From an uncultured bacterium (GTDB taxonomy: Bacteria > Bacteroidota > Bacteroidia > Bacteroidales > Muribaculaceae), in the NCBI GenBank assembly GCA_945612775.1, contig CALZAF010000003.1, positions 1-57,737 on the forward strand: a stretch of DNA of 57,737 nt, in the 5' to 3' direction. The notes under the pieces were generated by a model. It saw nothing but the letters and a program-made list of their open reading frames with translations, was not told where the DNA came from and ran no database searches. This document shows positions 17,787 through 27,439 of this stretch, in pieces (within the stretch, counting starts at the first letter, position 1; every line of letters starts with the position of its first letter). The position numbers and the translations under genes were made by a program.

Positions 17787-20327
17787 TTATTTACCTAAAT
17801 ACATATCAATCTCCGATGGAGTCATAAGCACCTTGCGGGGCTTGCCACCTTGCGACGCGCTCACTATGCCGGCTGCCTCTATCTGGTCCATGATTCGGCC
17901 TGCTCGGTTATATCCGATGCCAAATCGGCGTTGCAACGACGATGTAGAAGCATAATCGCTTTGGGCAATAAATTCCAAAGCCTCTTCAAAGAGCGGGTCG
18001 CGGTCGAATGAGTTGCGCGCACCGCCATCGGCTGTCATAAAGTCGTCGGACTCTACGGCTGGAGGCTCTGGCAATGCGTATGCTTCGCTATACCCTACTT
18101 GGTCGCCAATAAACGAGCAAACACGATTAACTTCAGGCGTATCTACGAATGCGCATTGCAAACGGGTAATTTCGCCATCGGCTGAGAATAGCATATCGCC
18201 CTTACCTATCAAGTGCTGCGCACCCGATTGGTCGATAATAGTTCGGCTATCCTGCATCTGCGATACGCGGAAGGCTATTCGGCTTGGGAAGTTTGCCTTG
18301 ATAAGACCAGTAATAGTCTTTGCATCCGGGCGTTGAGTAGCCAAAATCACATGAATGCCGATTGCACGAGCTTTCTGAGCGAGACGCACAAGCGGAGTTT
18401 CAATTTCCTTACCGCTCTGCATAATCAAATCGCAGAACTCATCGATAATCAGCACGATATATGGCAAGAAGCGGTGCCCATTGTTAGGATTGAGCTGGTG
18501 ATTGATAAATCGCTTATTATAATCCTTAATATTGCGTTCGCTTGCTTTTTCCAAAAGGCGATAACGGTCTTCCATCTCCTCAACAAGCGAGTTGAGAGTA
18601 GGTACCACCTTCTCGGCTTTGGTGATGATAGCCTTTTCTTCGTCTGGCAGTTTTGCCAAATAATGGTGCTCGATGCGGCTATAGATGCTAAATTCCACCA
18701 TCTTTGGGTCGATAAGCACAAACTTCAATTCTGCCGGGTGCTTCTTGTATAATAACGATGTGATAATGGCATTCAGACCTACCGATTTACCTTGACCAGT
18801 GGCACCTGCCACAAGCAAGTGTGGCATCTTTGCCATATCTGCCACCACCACTTCGTTCGACACGTTACATCCCAACGCCATCGGCAATGCAGCCTTCGAT
18901 TCTTGGAACGTTTTCGACTCAAGAACTGATCGCATCGACACTATCTGCGGCTCTTGGTTTGGCACCTCGATGCCCACAGTGCCCTTACCCGGCATCGGCG
19001 CGATGATGCGGATGCCCTTGGCTGCAAGGCAAAGTGCGATGTCGTCCTCAAGGCCCTTGATTCGCTGGATTCTAACGCCTTCCTTCGGCACAATCTCAAA
19101 CAATGTGATTGTAGGACCTACGGTAACTTCTATGCTATTGATTTCTATCTGATAGTTAAGCAGTGTCTTGGTAATCAACTCTTTATTTGCCTCCTGCTCT
19201 TGAACGTCGATGGTCACCTTCGACGATCCGTAATCCTTCATAAGATCCACGGTTGGAAGCTTGAACTTCGACAATTCCTTGGTTGGGTCATAGAGATCTT
19301 GATTGAGCACTTCGGCTTTTTCTATCTCGTTGCTTTCCTTGATTACCATTTCAGCTGATTCAGTCACTTCAGGCTGCTTTTGGTCATCGGGCTGTGGCAC
19401 AAATGGTTCATCGGGCGATAGCACGATATCCTCCTCATCGCTCTTCTGATTCACCACGGGATCATCCACCACTATTGGCTGCACCACTATTGGAGCTGGC
19501 TGCACAGGCTGGCGGCTAACCACGGGTTGCTCAGGAACTACTTCCTCTACAGGATCCTCGTTTCTGTCGCCCATAAATCCTGACAAAGGAGCATCCTTGC
19601 TTTCTGAATCATCCTGCTTGCGACTTGATTTGCGAAGCGATCGAGTCTTTTGCAGCTGCTCAGTGGTGTATCTATAGATTTTTAAGAGCATCTTATAGAA
19701 CACAAACACCCAAATCATGGCAACAACGGCATCTACCATAACCATACCGTAGATTGCCGAATACTCATAGAGCAAATTATTGAGATAATATCCAATATTA
19801 CCGCCAAGATGGAAGAAAGTGACGTCCATATTATAAGTGATGCCGCCCACCACCATCGAAAAGGCGAAAATGCTCAGCAGCGACAGGAATGTGAAATGCA
19901 AAAAGAACACTTTGCGCTCACGCAGCAAGCGAATGCTGATTACTGCACACCACAGCACTATGATAAATGCCGCCAAGCCCACACCTTGCTCAACAAAAAT
20001 ATGAGCCAGATATGCACCAATTATTGCGCCACTATTCTCTATCGCCGAGGGTTCTTGTTCTACAAAGGCGTTATTTATCACTTCACTTTGGTCGGCTGCC
20101 CCAGTATAAAAGAAGGAGATGCAAGACAACAACAAGAACACGCCGAAAAGCCCTATTATCACACCCACAGCTATATGGGTGCGACGAAGCAAGAGAAATG
20201 CCTTCATCTTCTCTTTGTTCGTCTTGGGTTCTTCTGCCTCTTCTACTACAGGAGCTGCCTGCTGTCGCTTCGACGACATATTAACTATTTCTGGATTAAA
20301 TGAATCGTTTTCTTCGTACTTACTCAT
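17787..20327 (-). CDS. ftsK: DNA translocase FtsK/SpoIIIE
   Basis: Septal DNA pump of 846 residues that clears and resolves chromosome termini at division. Four membrane helices occupy about 50-215. An acidic, proline-rich linker (about 240-360) precedes the motor domain, with Walker A GATGQGKSVG and Walker B VLIIDEFCDL. The C-terminal winged-helix gamma domain, which reads KOPS-type sites, is recognisable by RRFGIGYNRAGRIMDQIE. ATG 20327 is preceded by an AT-rich region with a possible TAAATTTG box only eight bases away. It is the first gene of a seven-gene minus-strand run to fmt. Confidence 0.97.
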   Translation of the reverse strand: MSKYEENDSFNPEIVNMSSKRQQAAPVVEEAEEPKTNKEKMKAFLLLRRTHIAVGVIIGLFGVFLLLSCISFFYTGAADQSEVINNAFVEQEPSAIENSGAIIGAYLAHIFVEQGVGLAAFIIVLWCAVISIRLLRERKVFFLHFTFLSLLSIFAFSMVVGGITYNMDVTFFHLGGNIGYYLNNLLYEYSAIYGMVMVDAVVAMIWVFVFYKMLLKIYRYTTEQLQKTRSLRKSSRKQDDSESKDAPLSGFMGDRNEDPVEEVVPEQPVVSRQPVQPAPIVVQPIVVDDPVVNQKSDEEDIVLSPDEPFVPQPDDQKQPEVTESAEMVIKESNEIEKAEVLNQDLYDPTKELSKFKLPTVDLMKDYGSSKVTIDVQEQEANKELITKTLLNYQIEINSIEVTVGPTITLFEIVPKEGVRIQRIKGLEDDIALCLAAKGIRIIAPMPGKGTVGIEVPNQEPQIVSMRSVLESKTFQESKAALPMALGCNVSNEVVVADMAKMPHLLVAGATGQGKSVGLNAIITSLLYKKHPAELKFVLIDPKMVEFSIYSRIEHHYLAKLPDEEKAIITKAEKVVPTLNSLVEEMEDRYRLLEKASERNIKDYNKRFINHQLNPNNGHRFLPYIVLIIDEFCDLIMQSGKEIETPLVRLAQKARAIGIHVILATQRPDAKTITGLIKANFPSRIAFRVSQMQDSRTIIDQSGAQHLIGKGDMLFSADGEITRLQCAFVDTPEVNRVCSFIGDQVGYSEAYALPEPPAVESDDFMTADGGARNSFDRDPLFEEALEFIAQSDYASTSSLQRRFGIGYNRAGRIMDQIEAAGIVSASQGGKPRKVLMTPSEIDMYLGK

Positions 20328-20394
20328 GTCTTTACAAATTTAATAAATTAATAATTCAATTCCTATTTTTTCCCTTATTGTATTTTCTTATTTG

Positions 20395-21876
20395 TCATTT
20401 TTTCCAAAATCCGCGTGTAAACAGCACTATTATTGTGAACAATTCAAGTCGGCCGATAAGCATTTCAAACGCGCCCACCAACTTACAAGCACTGCTTAGG
20501 TCGGCAAACGAGCCATTGATGCCTGTTACGCCACAACCCAATCCGATGTTGCTTATCATCGACACCGACACAAAGAGCGAGTCGAACGCAGGCACTCCAA
20601 ATGCTGCATAGAATAATGTGCACACCACTATAATAAGCATATATATCGATAGGAACGCTGCCGTCTTATTAAACGACTCGCTCGATACCGATTTGCCGTT
20701 AAGGCGAATAATCTCTATCGAATTTGGGTGCAGCACATGGTATATTTCATTGGCAATGCACTTCATCATCAGCACCATACGGTCGATTTTAACACCGCCA
20801 GCCGTAGAACCTGCGCAACTGCCGAATACCATCACAAGCAGAAGCACCGACATCACCAGACTACCGTGCGCCTCATAATCGACGGCGCTAAATCCCGACG
20901 ATGTGGCTGCCGAAATCACTTGGAAAAAGCCTTGTATTCCTGTGTGCAATGCCGTATCGGTGGTGTCGCCCTTGTTGGCAAAAAACATTCCACCCACCAT
21001 AATCGAGCATATAGCCATAAACCAGAAATACCATTTCAATGTATCATTGCTAAGCAGCGACTTATAATCGCCCTTAGCAAACTTATATAGCAGCGCAAAG
21101 TTTACACCGCATATAAACATAAACAAGGTCAACACCAGATTAATGTAGGTAGAGTTCCAATACATCACGCTGGCATTCTTTGTGCTGAATCCGCCGGTTG
21201 ATGTGGTAGATAATGTGCAGCAAAGCGCATCGAAAATCTCCATCGGGCTGAAGCAAAGCAGCACAAACAGCACTATGGTAAGCACTATATACACCATCCA
21301 CAAGCTTTTAGCGGTTTGGCTCACGCGAGGGCGTAACTTGTCGTGGGTGATGCCTGTAACTTCGGCATTAAATAGGCTCAAACCACCCGAATGGTTAAGC
21401 ATAGGCACCACAGCAAGCGTAAAGAGAATTATACCCATGCCGCCTATCCATTGGGTGAGCGATCGCCATATAAGCAGCCCTCGAGGCATAACTTCCACAT
21501 CGCGTATCACCGATGCTCCAGTGGTGGTGAATCCGCTCATCATTTCGAAAAAGGCATCGGGGAACGACGTAAGCGCTCCTGTCAGCAAAAATGGTATGCA
21601 TCCAAGCAACGACATCAGCACCCACACAAGACCCGTTATCATAAGCCCCTCGCGAGTGCGCATGCTGGTTTTAAAAGGATGCAGGCAAAATGTCATCAGC
21701 GCTCCAAGTGCCGCAGAAAAAGTCAATGTTAGGAAAAATGCCTTTGCGCACTCATATTCGCCGTAGTAGAGAGAGGTGGCAAATGGCACAAGCATAAAGC
21801 AGGATTCCATCATCAGAATCCAGCCAAGCACTTTTGCCATCATCGGAAAATTCAATGTCCACACTCTATTTTTCAT
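20395..21876 (-). CDS. trkH: Trk-type potassium uptake protein, membrane subunit
   Basis: Potassium-translocating subunit of 493 residues with about ten membrane helices. The four pore-loop repeats are visible as GFTTTGASV, TTSTGGFST, ATSSGFSAVD and NIGLGCGVTG, each with the selectivity-filter glycine. It lies 24 bases after trkA on the same strand, so regulator and channel are co-expressed with dxs. It ends 67 bases before ftsK. Confidence 0.96.
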   Translation of the reverse strand: MKNRVWTLNFPMMAKVLGWILMMESCFMLVPFATSLYYGEYECAKAFFLTLTFSAALGALMTFCLHPFKTSMRTREGLMITGLVWVLMSLLGCIPFLLTGALTSFPDAFFEMMSGFTTTGASVIRDVEVMPRGLLIWRSLTQWIGGMGIILFTLAVVPMLNHSGGLSLFNAEVTGITHDKLRPRVSQTAKSLWMVYIVLTIVLFVLLCFSPMEIFDALCCTLSTTSTGGFSTKNASVMYWNSTYINLVLTLFMFICGVNFALLYKFAKGDYKSLLSNDTLKWYFWFMAICSIMVGGMFFANKGDTTDTALHTGIQGFFQVISAATSSGFSAVDYEAHGSLVMSVLLLVMVFGSCAGSTAGGVKIDRMVLMMKCIANEIYHVLHPNSIEIIRLNGKSVSSESFNKTAAFLSIYMLIIVVCTLFYAAFGVPAFDSLFVSVSMISNIGLGCGVTGINGSFADLSSACKLVGAFEMLIGRLELFTIIVLFTRGFWKK

Positions 21877-21900
21877 ATCTTTATCGTGTAGTCGCGTTAA

Positions 21901-23226
21901 TTAGTTAAACCACTTTTCCACTTTGTGTATCCATCCCGACAGACTGAACACCACTACATGGTCGCCTGGCTGCAGATGTGTGTTACCTTGCACCAGATAG
22001 CCCACTCCATCGCGCACAAGTCCTGCCAAAGTCATCTCTTGCGGCAATTTTAGGTCCTTTACCGGCGCAGCCGAAATTTTCGAACCTTCTTTCACCACCA
22101 TTTCAGTCACCTCTGCATCGTTGAGCGCCAAGCACTTAGCATTCGACTCATCACTATCGAGCAATGTTTGAAATATGGTGCTCGATGCCAAGAGTTTCTT
22201 ATTGATAATGGTGCCTATGTTCAGCGTTTCTGCCTCGGAGATAAACTGCAAATTTTCTACCTCGGCGATGGTCTTTTTCACGCCATGCTCTTTTGCCGAA
22301 AGGCATGCCAAGATATTGGTTTCCGAACTATCGGTAAGCGCCACAAAGGCGTCGTAGCTTTCAATGTTCTCCTCTTGAAGGAGGTCGTTGTTACGTCCGT
22401 CGCCGCAAACCACATTGCAGTCTAAGGTCTCTGCTATTTCTTCCGACCGCACCGGGTCGATTTCTATAATCATAAATTTATATCGTCCTTCCGACATTCG
22501 CACCAAGCGTTTGGCTATGCGGCTGCCTCCCATTATGAGCACTTTGTTAATCACTTTCTTGCGCTTTCCGCACTTCTCTATTACTTGGTCGAGATATTCT
22601 CGCTTAGTGGCGATATACACAATATCGTCCTCGAGCACTATCGCATTGCCTCGCGGAATGAGGATATCGTGCTTGCGCTTGATGGCACAAATGTGCATAA
22701 ACTGCGCCGACGAACTCTCAATCAGCGACTTATTCACCAAGTCGGAATTTCCGCGAAGCTTCACGCCCACCACTATGAGTTCGCCATTGAAGAGTTCATA
22801 CCAATTTCGCACCCATGTATGCTTCAGAGCCATAAGCATCTCTTCAGCAGCCAGATTCTCTGGATAGATTAGGTCGTCAACACCGAATGAGGCAAAATAT
22901 TGGCGATTATCGGGATTGTAGAACTCATAATTGTCGATTCTCGCCACCGTCTTGCGTGCGCCGAGGCTCTTGGCTATCGAGCACGCCACCACATTTTCGG
23001 TTTCGTATGGCGTTACGGCTATAAACAGGTCGCAATCCTTCATACCCACTTGCTTCATGGCTTGAAACGATGTGGGTTTGCCATTTACGACATAAAGGTT
23101 CTGCGCATCGAGAATCGCCAATCGTCGTTTGTCTTTATCTATTACGTATATGTCTTGTTCCTCATTTGAGAGTAGGCGTGCCAAGTGGCTTCCTACCTCG
23201 CCTGCTCCTGCTATTACTATCTTCAT
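21901..23226 (-). CDS. trkA: Trk potassium uptake regulator TrkA
   Basis: Cytoplasmic NAD-binding subunit that gates TrkH, 441 residues. Two tandem RCK units are present: the first Rossmann domain has [10 protein letters not shown], and the second begins near 235 with [10 protein letters not shown]. Each is followed by a TrkA-C domain (about 140-220 and 365-440). It overlaps the dxs stop by four bases (ATGA) and precedes trkH. The dxs-trkA-trkH order is, from memory, common in Bacteroidales. Confidence 0.96.
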   Translation of the reverse strand: MKIVIAGAGEVGSHLARLLSNEEQDIYVIDKDKRRLAILDAQNLYVVNGKPTSFQAMKQVGMKDCDLFIAVTPYETENVVACSIAKSLGARKTVARIDNYEFYNPDNRQYFASFGVDDLIYPENLAAEEMLMALKHTWVRNWYELFNGELIVVGVKLRGNSDLVNKSLIESSSAQFMHICAIKRKHDILIPRGNAIVLEDDIVYIATKREYLDQVIEKCGKRKKVINKVLIMGGSRIAKRLVRMSEGRYKFMIIEIDPVRSEEIAETLDCNVVCGDGRNNDLLQEENIESYDAFVALTDSSETNILACLSAKEHGVKKTIAEVENLQFISEAETLNIGTIINKKLLASSTIFQTLLDSDESNAKCLALNDAEVTEMVVKEGSKISAAPVKDLKLPQEMTLAGLVRDGVGYLVQGNTHLQPGDHVVVFSLSGWIHKVEKWFN

Positions 23227-25151
23227 ATAGATTCGTCTTTCTCCAAGATAACTTGCTTCAACTTATTCTTAATACTATGCTTATCGATGCCGCACAAATC
23301 GTAGAGCTGCGGTACACTGCCCTGTGAGATAAATGCATCGGGTAATCCGAGACGGTAAACCCGCACATGGTAACCGTTGTCGTTGAGCCAATCGGTAACC
23401 ACCGAGCCAAGACCGCCCATCAAGGTGCCATCTTCCACAGTAACCACTCGACTATAGTTTTTGCCCACTTCGTGCATTATCTCCACATCGATAGGTTTTA
23501 AGAATATCATATCATAATGTGCCAATTCATATCCTTCGGCACGCATCTCATCGAGCACTTCGCTCACATCGCTGCCTATAGGGCCTAAAGTGAGCACAGC
23601 CACATCTTTTCCGTCGGCGAGTTTGCGTCCTTTGCCCACGGGAAGCACTTGCATCTCGTTATGCCAATCTTCCAATTTGCCTTTTCCGCGCGGATATCTT
23701 ATGGCAAACGGTCCATGCTGCGTTTGCTGCGTAGTATATAGCAGATTGCGAAGCATGTGCTCATCGTAAGGCGAACTGATTATCATGTTTGGTATGCAGT
23801 TGAGATACGCCAGGTCGAATGCGCCATGGTGTGTGGCACCATCTTCGCCCACTATGCCGGCTCGGTCGATGCAGAACGTAACAGGCAGATTCTGTAATGC
23901 CACGTCGTGTATGATTTCATCGTAAGCGCGTTGCAAAAACGATGAATAGATGCAGCAATAAGGCTTCATGCCATCCTTGGCAAGACCAGCCGAGAATGTC
24001 ACTGCATGCTCTTCGGCTATACCCACATCGAAGGCTCGTTTCGGGAACGCCTCTTGCATAAATGTCATGGAGCACCCTGTAGGCATAGCTGCAGTAATGC
24101 CCACTATCTTTTCATCAGTCTCAGCAAGTTCCACAAGGGTCTTGCCGAACACATCTTGATATTTCTGAATATTACTTGCATCCGAACCGCCCAATATTTT
24201 GCCCGTTTCGATATTGAACTTGCCCGGTGCATGCCATGTAGTAGGGTCTTTTTCGGCTGGAGCATAACCCTTGCCCTTGCGAGTGCGCAAGTGTATGATG
24301 CGCGGGCCCTTGAGATTCTTCAACTCACGGAATATTCCCACAAGTTTCTTCACATCGTGGCCATCGAATGGACCGAAATATCTGATATTTAGCCCTTCGA
24401 AGATGTTCTGCTGATTGGTCAACAGCGCTTTCACACTGTTGCTGAATCGCAAAATCAAACCCCTACTCTTCTCATTGATGATTTTATGGCGCAAGCAGAA
24501 GCGATAGACCTTAAATTTAAAGTCGTTGTAGCGCTTCGAAGTGTTGAGGTGCGACATATACTCGCCTATTGCCCCCACACTCTGGTCGATAGCCATATCG
24601 TTATCGTTGAGAATAATTATCAGGTTGTTGCGGTTAATAGATGCGTTGTTAAGTGCTTCGAACGCCAAGCCTCCGCTAATAGAGGCATCACCTATCACAG
24701 CCACCACACTTCGGTTGTCGTGGTTCTGCAATTCGGCTGCCATCGACATGCCCAGTGCTGCCGAAATAGAATTTGATGCGTGACCGGCTATAAAGGCGTC
24801 GTATTCGCTCTCCTTAGGATTAGGGAATCCGCTCAATCCGTTGTACTTTCGATTGTTCTCAAACACATCGCGGCGGCCTGTGAGTATCTTGTGCCCATAG
24901 GCTTGATGGCCCACGTCCCATACTATGCGGTCGTAAGGTGTATCGAACACGTAGTGAAGCGCCACAGTGAAATCTACAGCGCCCATACTCGAAGCAAAGT
25001 GCCCTGGATTGGTCGAAAGCGACTCAATCAAGAAGCGTCGCAACTCAGCACAAACGTCCGGCAGCATTTCTACCGAGAGTTTGCGCAAATCGGTTGGACT
25101 ATCGATTCTCGACAGCAACGGATAATTCTGTTCTATGTATGCCTTATCCAA
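23223..25151 (-). CDS. dxs: 1-deoxy-D-xylulose-5-phosphate synthase
   Basis: Thiamine diphosphate enzyme condensing pyruvate and glyceraldehyde 3-phosphate at the head of the MEP isoprenoid pathway. The 642 residues include [13 protein letters not shown], the diphosphate-binding GDASISGG with the paired LNDND, and the transketolase-type C-terminus. No ATG exists upstream of the conserved start: the frame reaches a TAG within about 30 bases. The best start is TTG at 25151, preceded by GAAGG, and the next ATG, at residue 30, would cut into the domain. This makes dxs one of the few genes here with a non-ATG start. A small membrane protein gene lies 63 bases upstream. Confidence 0.95.
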   Translation of the reverse strand: MDKAYIEQNYPLLSRIDSPTDLRKLSVEMLPDVCAELRRFLIESLSTNPGHFASSMGAVDFTVALHYVFDTPYDRIVWDVGHQAYGHKILTGRRDVFENNRKYNGLSGFPNPKESEYDAFIAGHASNSISAALGMSMAAELQNHDNRSVVAVIGDASISGGLAFEALNNASINRNNLIIILNDNDMAIDQSVGAIGEYMSHLNTSKRYNDFKFKVYRFCLRHKIINEKSRGLILRFSNSVKALLTNQQNIFEGLNIRYFGPFDGHDVKKLVGIFRELKNLKGPRIIHLRTRKGKGYAPAEKDPTTWHAPGKFNIETGKILGGSDASNIQKYQDVFGKTLVELAETDEKIVGITAAMPTGCSMTFMQEAFPKRAFDVGIAEEHAVTFSAGLAKDGMKPYCCIYSSFLQRAYDEIIHDVALQNLPVTFCIDRAGIVGEDGATHHGAFDLAYLNCIPNMIISSPYDEHMLRNLLYTTQQTQHGPFAIRYPRGKGKLEDWHNEMQVLPVGKGRKLADGKDVAVLTLGPIGSDVSEVLDEMRAEGYELAHYDMIFLKPIDVEIMHEVGKNYSRVVTVEDGTLMGGLGSVVTDWLNDNGYHVRVYRLGLPDAFISQGSVPQLYDLCGIDKHSIKNKLKQVILEKDESI

Positions 25152-25214
25152 ACCTTCGTTGTTTTTATAATTCTACGTCGTTTTTTGATTATCTCTTTGG
25201 TTAAGTATTAACGG

Positions 25215-25394
25215 CTACTTCTCTCGATTTCTCTTATATTTCTTATATAACGGCACAAACACTATTATGCCCGATGCCACTATCGAGAATATCGTCATAA
25301 AGTCGATTCTTGGCACTCTGGTTAGCAGTAAGTAGCAGAGTACCAGCCACAAAACGAGAATAAATCCAAATCGTATCTTTTGCGAAGTATCCAT
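25215..25394 (-). CDS. Small two-helix membrane protein, 59 aa
   Basis: A short open frame from ATG 25394 to TAG 25215, preceded by the A-rich AAAACAATA common before genes in this window. The protein has two hydrophobic stretches (about 9-24 and 33-49) and a strongly basic tail, YKKYKRNREK, so it is predicted to lie in the inner membrane with its C-terminus in the cytoplasm. It precedes dxs on the same strand and a TAAATTTG -7 box lies 27 bases upstream, so it may be the first gene of the dxs-trkA-trkH transcript. I recognise no family. It could be a regulator or assembly factor of the Trk system, but that is only context. Confidence 0.6.
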   Translation of the reverse strand: MDTSQKIRFGFILVLWLVLCYLLLTRVPRIDFMTIFSIVASGIIVFVPLYKKYKRNREK

Positions 25395-25420
25395 TATTGT
25401 TTTCTATGTATATTAACAAG

Positions 25421-25428
25421 CAAATTTA
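25421..25428 (-). promoter_or_regulatory. Candidate -7 promoter element for the small protein and dxs operon
   Basis: TAAATTTG on the minus strand matches TAnnTTTG and would place transcription start near 25414, 20 bases before the small ORF. No TTTG-like -33 box is found 19-21 bases upstream, so the assignment is tentative. Confidence 0.4.
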
Positions 25429-25459
25429 ATAAAATAAAACCGAAAATGAAACACCTAAT

Positions 25460-25501
25460 CGGCTAATGCTATCATTATTTTCACAAACCGCTGATTAGCC
25501 G
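25460..25501. repeat. Inverted repeat upstream of the dxs promoter
   Basis: CGGCTAAT (25460-25467) and ATTAGCCG (25494-25501) are exact complements 26 bases apart. No T run follows on either strand, so it does not look like a terminator. It lies between the dxs promoter and the HTH-gene terminator and could be an operator or a chance pairing. Confidence 0.4.
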
Positions 25502-25513
25502 CCAAGCACAGCA

Positions 25514-25559
25514 CAAAAAAAAAGCACAATTCTCGAAAACCGTATCGGAATTGTGCTTT
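25514..25559 (-). terminator. Rho-independent terminator of the HTH gene
   Basis: On the minus strand a perfect 12-base stem, AAAGCACAATTC (25548-25559 read on minus) with GAATTGTGCTTT (25521-25532), is followed by a run of T residues to 25514. It begins 24 bases after the HTH-gene stop. Confidence 0.9.
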
Positions 25560-25582
25560 ATATCATAGAAGTTGCCTTTTTG

Positions 25583-25837
25583 TTACGCCTCCTTCTCTTT
25601 CAAAATCTCAAGAGCCATGTCTAAGATTTGAGTGTCGTCAAGAACTACATAACCGCCATTAGGACCTGGCTCGATGTGCAAACCGCAGTTGCTACCAAAT
25701 TCGTAGTTTGTACCGCCAAAGTAATTTCTTACTGTTTGAACTGTTAAGTTCAACTGATCTGCAATCTTGTGCATTGAACCTTCTGGCAACGAATCCTTGA
25801 TACGACGAAGTTCGTTGAATGTGATAGTTTTAGGCAT
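25583..25837 (-). CDS. Small conserved HTH DNA-binding protein
   Basis: An 84-residue protein with a helix-turn-helix at about 10-40 (MHKIADQLNLTVQTVRNYFGG). It is followed by a glycine- and proline-rich turn (IEPGPNGGYVVLDD) and a C-terminal acidic helix. I recall near-identical small proteins in many Bacteroidales annotated only as DNA-binding proteins. It is a monocistron with a strong terminator, between the dxs operon and the PAP2 gene, and the 115 bases upstream are very AT-rich. The regulon is unknown. Confidence 0.85.
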   Translation of the reverse strand: MPKTITFNELRRIKDSLPEGSMHKIADQLNLTVQTVRNYFGGTNYEFGSNCGLHIEPGPNGGYVVLDDTQILDMALEILKEKEA

Positions 25838-25953
25838 GATATTTAAAATTTTTATTAGTTAATACTATTAATTTATCTCGGTTTATTGTTATTTGCTATA
25901 AAATTATTCATTATATTTTTAATCTCAAAACTTTTTGACAATTATTTTTCAAC

Positions 25954-26613
25954 TTAAATTTCAAAAAGGCTCGCAACTATCAGTAGAACACACACATTAG
26001 CAATAATTGCGGCTGTCATAAATTTTGAGTCCTGCGTGGAGAATTTCGTGCAGAGAGCCCATTTCTTCTTTGCCATCGTGAATAATCGGTAGAATATATA
26101 TGCCGAAAATGCACCTATTATAGCTCCGCAAACTATGTCGCCGGGGTAATGAACGCCCATATACATTCGGCTATAGCTCACCGCCACCGCCCACACTATC
26201 ATGGCTATGGCTACCACTCGGCTGCGAAACAGCAGAGCCACCAACACAGCTGCGCCAAACGAATTGGCAGCATGGCTCGACACGAAGCCATACAAGCCGC
26301 CCCTATATCCTTTCACCAAATGTATCAGACTGCCTATCTCTGCATCGTGGGTCGGACGCAGGCGCTGAACCAACGGTTTAATTATTCCGCTCGACAGTTG
26401 GTCGGCTAATGCTATGGTTAATGCCAACGCCAGCATTATGAGAAGCATCTGCTTCCATCCCTGGCGATATGACAAATATAAAAACCCTAACGCTACTACC
26501 AAATATGCCCATACTCCCGACATTAGCCACATAAAACTATCGAGATAGTGGCTATGCATGCCATTTATGGCAAGGAGTAGGTTTTGGTCGATGGCGTTAA
26601 GGTTTTCTATCAT
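25954..26613 (-). CDS. PAP2-family phosphatase
   Basis: Inner-membrane phosphatase of 219 residues with six hydrophobic helices. The three PAP2 motifs are complete: Lys79 with RP at 86-87 (KPLVQRLRP), SSH at 112-114, and Arg149-His155-Asp159 (SRMYMGVHYPGD). Such enzymes dephosphorylate undecaprenyl diphosphate, phosphatidylglycerophosphate or lipid A. It lies 40 bases after batE with no terminator seen between, so it may be the last gene of the Bat transcript. The substrate cannot be chosen from sequence alone. Confidence 0.9.
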   Translation of the reverse strand: MIENLNAIDQNLLLAINGMHSHYLDSFMWLMSGVWAYLVVALGFLYLSYRQGWKQMLLIMLALALTIALADQLSSGIIKPLVQRLRPTHDAEIGSLIHLVKGYRGGLYGFVSSHAANSFGAAVLVALLFRSRVVAIAMIVWAVAVSYSRMYMGVHYPGDIVCGAIIGAFSAYIFYRLFTMAKKKWALCTKFSTQDSKFMTAAIIANVCVLLIVASLFEI

Positions 26614-26653
26614 AGCAAATAAATAGTGTAAACGCTTATATTTCTCGCAAGCA

Positions 26654-27439
26654 TCAGATGATGACTATATCACTGCCCTTTATCCAAGCACGATGTCCGT
26701 CTGAAGTGGTTACGTCGTACCACGACATGGCATTTTCGCCTTCGCCGGTCTTTACGCTATCCACTATCTGCACCTTATAGCCCTCATTGAGCAGGAATGC
26801 TTCCTCGGTCTTGTCTTTGGGGATACGAGGCGAAGTGCTCAGCGTTGACGATGGCACTGTCACAATTGCATAGCTGGTGTTTCGTGCCTGATTTCGGCAA
26901 ACAAAAGAGAAACTCAATGTGGCTATCATCATCACAAGCACTATGCCGCCACCGAAAAAGCCTATCTTGCGCAACATTATATTGTCCATAAAGATGTAGA
27001 TGAGCAGCGCAGCCACAAATGCCAAGAACAGCACTACCGAAATCACAGCCCATGTGTTCGACGACTGTCCGGTGATCATTCGCATCAACTTACTGCTGAA
27101 ATAAGAGTCGCCGCTTGCGGTATCTACATTAATTTTCTCTTTCACAAATTCGAGATTGGTGCGGGCATCGCCGTTGCTCGGATCGAGCTTCAAGGCGCGC
27201 TCGTAGTACAAAATTGCCTCGCCCATATTGCCTAAGCGATAGTGGGCATTACCAATATTGTAGTAGAGTTCGCTCGAGGTGCCTTGCTCTTGAGCTGCCT
27301 TGCTATATAGCTCGATGGCGCGCTCAAATTCATCCTTCTCGTAGGCTGCATTAGCACTCTTTATCAAATCCTGAGCATTGATGGCAATAGTGCCTAACAC
27401 GCTCAATACTAAGGCATATATCAATCTTCTGCTCATCAT
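26654..27439 (-). CDS. batE: BatE, TPR and SH3 membrane protein
   Basis: Protein of 261 residues from the aerotolerance operon. A signal peptide ending near AINAQ is followed by TPR repeats (about 25-105, with ELYYNIGNAHYRLGNMGEA). Two membrane helices follow (about 132-155 and 161-183) and then a C-terminal SH3-like domain (about 200-260, SWYDVTTSDGHRAWIKG). Topology puts both TPR and SH3 in the periplasm. It overlaps batD by four bases. Confidence 0.9.
   Translation of the reverse strand: MMSRRLIYALVLSVLGTIAINAQDLIKSANAAYEKDEFERAIELYSKAAQEQGTSSELYYNIGNAHYRLGNMGEAILYYERALKLDPSNGDARTNLEFVKEKINVDTASGDSYFSSKLMRMITGQSSNTWAVISVVLFLAFVAALLIYIFMDNIMLRKIGFFGGGIVLVMMIATLSFSFVCRNQARNTSYAIVTVPSSTLSTSPRIPKDKTEEAFLLNEGYKVQIVDSVKTGEGENAMSWYDVTTSDGHRAWIKGSDIVII

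Noticed and set aside
25931..25968. Possible terminator after the PAP2 gene
   Set aside because: The CTTTTTGA/TCAAAAAG pairing overlaps the last codons, has a long loop and is all A/T, so I do not list it.
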